A DNA stretch of 64,000 bases from Dromaius novaehollandiae (Eukaryota > Chordata > Aves > Casuariiformes > Dromaiidae): NCBI RefSeq assembly GCF_036370855.1, contig NC_088102.1, positions 20,751,001 to 20,815,000 of the forward strand, read 5' to 3'. The position numbers were made by a program, and so were the translations under genes. The notes under the pieces were generated by a model. It had not been told where the DNA came from and did no database searches. It was given only the letters and a program-made list of their open reading frames with translations. Positions 12,955-64,000 of the stretch are shown piece after piece (the stretch's first letter is position 1; the number at the start of each line of letters is the position of its first letter).

Positions 12955-15220
12955 TTGCCTGGACGGAGTGTTCCTGGGCAGAGATGGCCAGGCCGGTATG
13001 TACCAAAGGAATTACGGGTGTCAGAGCTGAGTGGGAGCGCTAGACAGAAAAAGGGGAGAGGAGGGAGTTGTGATACTACACTGCTTCCCATTCCTGGCAA
13101 AAATAGATGCTGGTGTGTAATTTCTCTTGCATGCCTTATTCATAGGCATCAGATTATCAAACTATGACAATTAGTTTCCTTTTGGAATTTTCTCTCATGC
13201 ATTTTCCTCATCTTCTAGTTTGCTTTGAGAATTTGTAGAGATGGAAGTCAAGTTTGGAATAATCAAAAGGCAATATTGGCTCTTTAATATGTAAGGACAT
13301 ATTGGCTATTAACTAAGTTTCAGATCAAATTACCTATAATGAACAGGGGAACCCAAAACTGTGGTCTGAAAAACTATACATATGCAATGCAAGGAGAATG
13401 GGAGAAGCTGTATGTCATACACCATATAAAGTTTCTTCCTGCTTCCTGTTTTCATTTTTCAGTTTGTTAAGTGACACTGTTTTTGGAATGTGTGGCTGAA
13501 ATCAGCCAATTCATTTTCACTAAGTAGCCAAATATCGTCTTGTTCTAATTTGTGAGTTATGAGTAAGACACAAAGATTAAATCTTATCTCCATTGAAGTT
13601 AATACCACACATGATTCTTGATCTCAAAGGGAACCAGAATTTCACTTTAGGTAATAAGCCAACAAAAGTATATATTTATATATAGCAGCAGAAAATAGAG
13701 AGGCAATAAGTATGTATTTTTTTACATTCATGTTTAAATATGCTAGAAATGTGCAGCAGGGAGAATATCAATATATTCCCAACTTACAGCACAGAAATAC
13801 TCCCACTTTTAAATGAGCTTTTCCAACAGCAGCAGTCAAATATATATCAAATGTCTTTGTCTGCTGATATTCAAACCAATTAACATTTAAAAGCTTGAAA
13901 CAAGTTATTTCAGTCACCATGTATGTTCAGTATTTTTCAAACCTACTTTCTCATCTTATGAATATATCTTACTTTCAGCTTATGAAAGGAACAGCCTTGC
14001 AGTTGTGATTTCTTGGGTTTTTTGCTTCAGTTTTTTTGTAACTTTATGGAACTGCACAAAATCTTACTAGAAGTTTGATTAAATGTGTATTGATATTGAA
14101 AACAGACTGTGGAATTTAAGGGGAAGCCAAGCTGAAATGCATTTGCTTTTTTTTTTTTTTTTTTTTTTTTTCTCCCCAAAAGGACACCAGTGTTCATTTT
14201 TCTTTCTCCATATTATTTTCAGAAAGAGATTAAGGTTGGTCATAATGGATGTTAGTTGTAACCACCCTTCCCATCAAAAAGCTGGGATACCAACACAGAA
14301 CAACTACGCAGAGTTATCAACAGATTAAAAAGAATACTGTATTTCGTATTTCTAAGAGGAGCTAGCAGGGTACTTTCCAATCTGCTTTCCTAGCCAGTCC
14401 CCCATCTTGGGGACTCCCAAAAAACTGGGACTACCCAAGTTCCAAGGTGCTTCCACAGTGCTCTGGAAGGAAGCAAGTAAAAGAAAAAAGTTTATGATTT
14501 TTGTGGAAGTAATGTTTGCTTTATTTATTGGTGAATATATATGGCTTTTTGTTGTCATTAAAAATTGAAGCCTTGTTCTTTCTTTTTTTCAAAAAATTGA
14601 AATTTTTCACGGAACGGAAAATTCCTTGGCTGTATATTTGAGTCAAGAGTTTCAGGTTGCATGAATCTCTCTGCAGACTTCTCTTGTGTGCTTTGTGTTG
14701 ATGTTAATAAATGCGTGGGATTGAAAACCGCATCTGATACTAGTGTCATGAAAATTCTCCTTGTCAGCGCTTGAGATAAATGTCATCTCTGTGTTCTAGA
14801 CTGTGAAAATATGCTAATATAAAGCTAATTGATTACAGTGCTTAAATGCCTATGTTGCTACAAAATAATTCATTTTTTAAAACAATGAAAGGAAAAATGC
14901 AGTATTAAGTTTGCTCAAGAAAGATTTAAGAGGAAAAGCTCCCACCAAGTAAAACATAAATGGGGTACCATGGAAAAACGTCTCCAACATGAAGTAGCTA
15001 GTCAGAAGTAGAAGAAATTTTGTGGAAGAGAAGTCAGTATGACTAACAGAAGAGAAATGGAAGTTAAAGATTTGGGGATTTAAAAATAAATCCCGACAAC
15101 CTAGAAAGCCAAACCTGTGCTGAAGGTAAAGGGAAAATAATTGGGTTTATTTTCAGCTGTCAAACCGGGATAACTATCCAGGAACTTTTAGAACAAGTAT
15201 TTAACTCTTCAGTGCAGAGC
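12955..15220. other. Intergenic DNA between GC pocket and EML5 CpG island
   Basis: AT-rich sequence with no supported gene. It contains a (TATATT)-like AT stretch near 13667-13685 and a 25-base T run at 14147-14171. A 68-codon and a 63-codon minus-strand frame around 14352-14749 have no recognisable features and are probably chance. Any proximal enhancer of EML5 could lie here, but nothing in the sequence identifies one. Confidence 0.55.
14147..14171. repeat. Poly-T run (25 T)
   Basis: Twenty-five consecutive T residues, about 2 kb upstream of the EML5 start codon. On the minus strand it would be an A tail, but the flanking sequence does not look like a SINE or a processed mRNA. I call it a simple homopolymer. 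Confidence 0.9.
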
Positions 15221-15912
15221 TGTTGGTATAGTCGCGTAGTGCGTGCTCAGGGTGCCAGCCGGACGCGCCTCTCGGCGTTTTGCTCGGCAGAGCGAGGAGG
15301 GCGCGGTGCCCGCAGGAGACGGGGGGTCTGGGGGCGCGCGGAGGCCGGCTCCCCCCCCGCGCCCTCCTGTCCCCCCCCGCGACGAGGAAGGCGGCGGCTT
15401 CGCCACGCACCTGCTTGGAGGTCTAAGCGCGAGAAGTCGCATCGCCCTCCTGTTTTAGGGATGGGGAGACTAAGGCAGGCGGGGAGGTGACCTGTGCGCT
15501 GCGGGAGGCAGGCAGGGGGGTCAACGGGCTACATACTCGTCGTGACGAGTTACGGCTGCCGCTTTCCTCCCGGGTGAGACTCAGCCCGCGCGCTGCAGCG
15601 CGAGCAGCGCCTTTGTGCAGGCAGCGGGCGGTGCGGGAAGCGCCGCGGCAGCCGCTGACACCGGGCAGCGGGGGGGCGAGGAAGCGGTACGTTGCGGGAA
15701 TTAGCAGTAAAATACCGACACCAAGGGCGGGGGGGAGGAGCAGGCGCGCGGCCGCGCAAGGGGCACCGGGGCCGCCGCCGGGCGGGGAGCGCCCCGCGCA
15801 GGCCCGTGGCGCCGCGGGCGCCGCTGCCCTCGGCGCAGGCGCAGGCCGCGCGGGGGGGCCGGAGCGGCGCCGCGCCCTCGCTCCGCGTCCCGGGCGGCGT
15901 CGCGGCGCGGCC

Positions 15913-15969
15913 ATGTCTGGCGGCGCGGGGCGGCGAGGCGGGCTGGGGCGGCGGCGGCGCCCTCTGTGA
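15913..15969 (+). promoter_or_regulatory. Candidate upstream ORF (18 codons) in the EML5 leader
   Basis: An ATG at 15913 opens an 18-codon frame, very rich in Gly and Arg, that stops at 15967-15969, about 170 bases before the EML5 start. If transcription begins upstream of it, this uORF could lower initiation at the main start. The transcription start is unknown, so its presence in the mRNA is inference. Confidence 0.3.

Positions 15970-64000
<48,031 letters not shown>

Overview
This window is vertebrate nuclear DNA, most likely from a bird or another sauropsid. It has long AT-rich non-coding stretches, two CpG-island-type segments, a multi-exon gene with GT-AG splice sites, and at least two truncated CR1 LINE 3' ends, which are the typical avian/reptilian interspersed repeat. 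Overall repeat content looks low, which favours a bird. Nothing bacterial, viral or plasmid-like is present.

The one gene I can establish is the 5' quarter of EML5 (echinoderm microtubule-associated protein-like 5) on the + strand. Its CpG-island promoter and coding exon 1 lie at about 15.2-16.6 kb. A 25.1 kb first intron follows, then eight further coding exons between 41434 and 63360. Joined at canonical splice sites, the nine exons keep one reading frame and encode residues 1-481 plus the first base of codon 482. They cover the N-terminal HELP motif and most of the first WD40/TAPE-type propeller unit. The rest of the protein (the human protein is roughly 1,970 residues with three such units) lies beyond the right edge.

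Layout: 1-140, edge of a GC-rich (promoter-like) segment of an unseen neighbour; 141-15200, intergenic DNA with an antisense CR1 fragment at 9.5 kb and an unexplained GC-rich pocket with overlapping bidirectional ORFs at 12.5-12.95 kb; 15230-16620, EML5 CpG island and exon 1; 16335-41433, intron 1, which holds a compositionally different block with a diverged ~270 bp tandem repeat (21.7-24.2 kb), a perfect 55 bp tandem duplication (33.3 kb) and several small CpG-rich pockets; 41434-64000, exons 2-9 with their introns, a (CCCCCT)n hexanucleotide tract, a sense CR1 fragment and an unexplained open frame in intron 6.

In human, TTC8 lies head-to-head with EML5 on the far side of its promoter. The GC-rich left edge is in the right place for the TTC8 promoter, but no TTC8 coding sequence is visible, so that link is inference. 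I found no convincing new biological system here. The observations most worth checking are the C/G hexanucleotide tract, the local tandem duplications and the two unexplained open frames.
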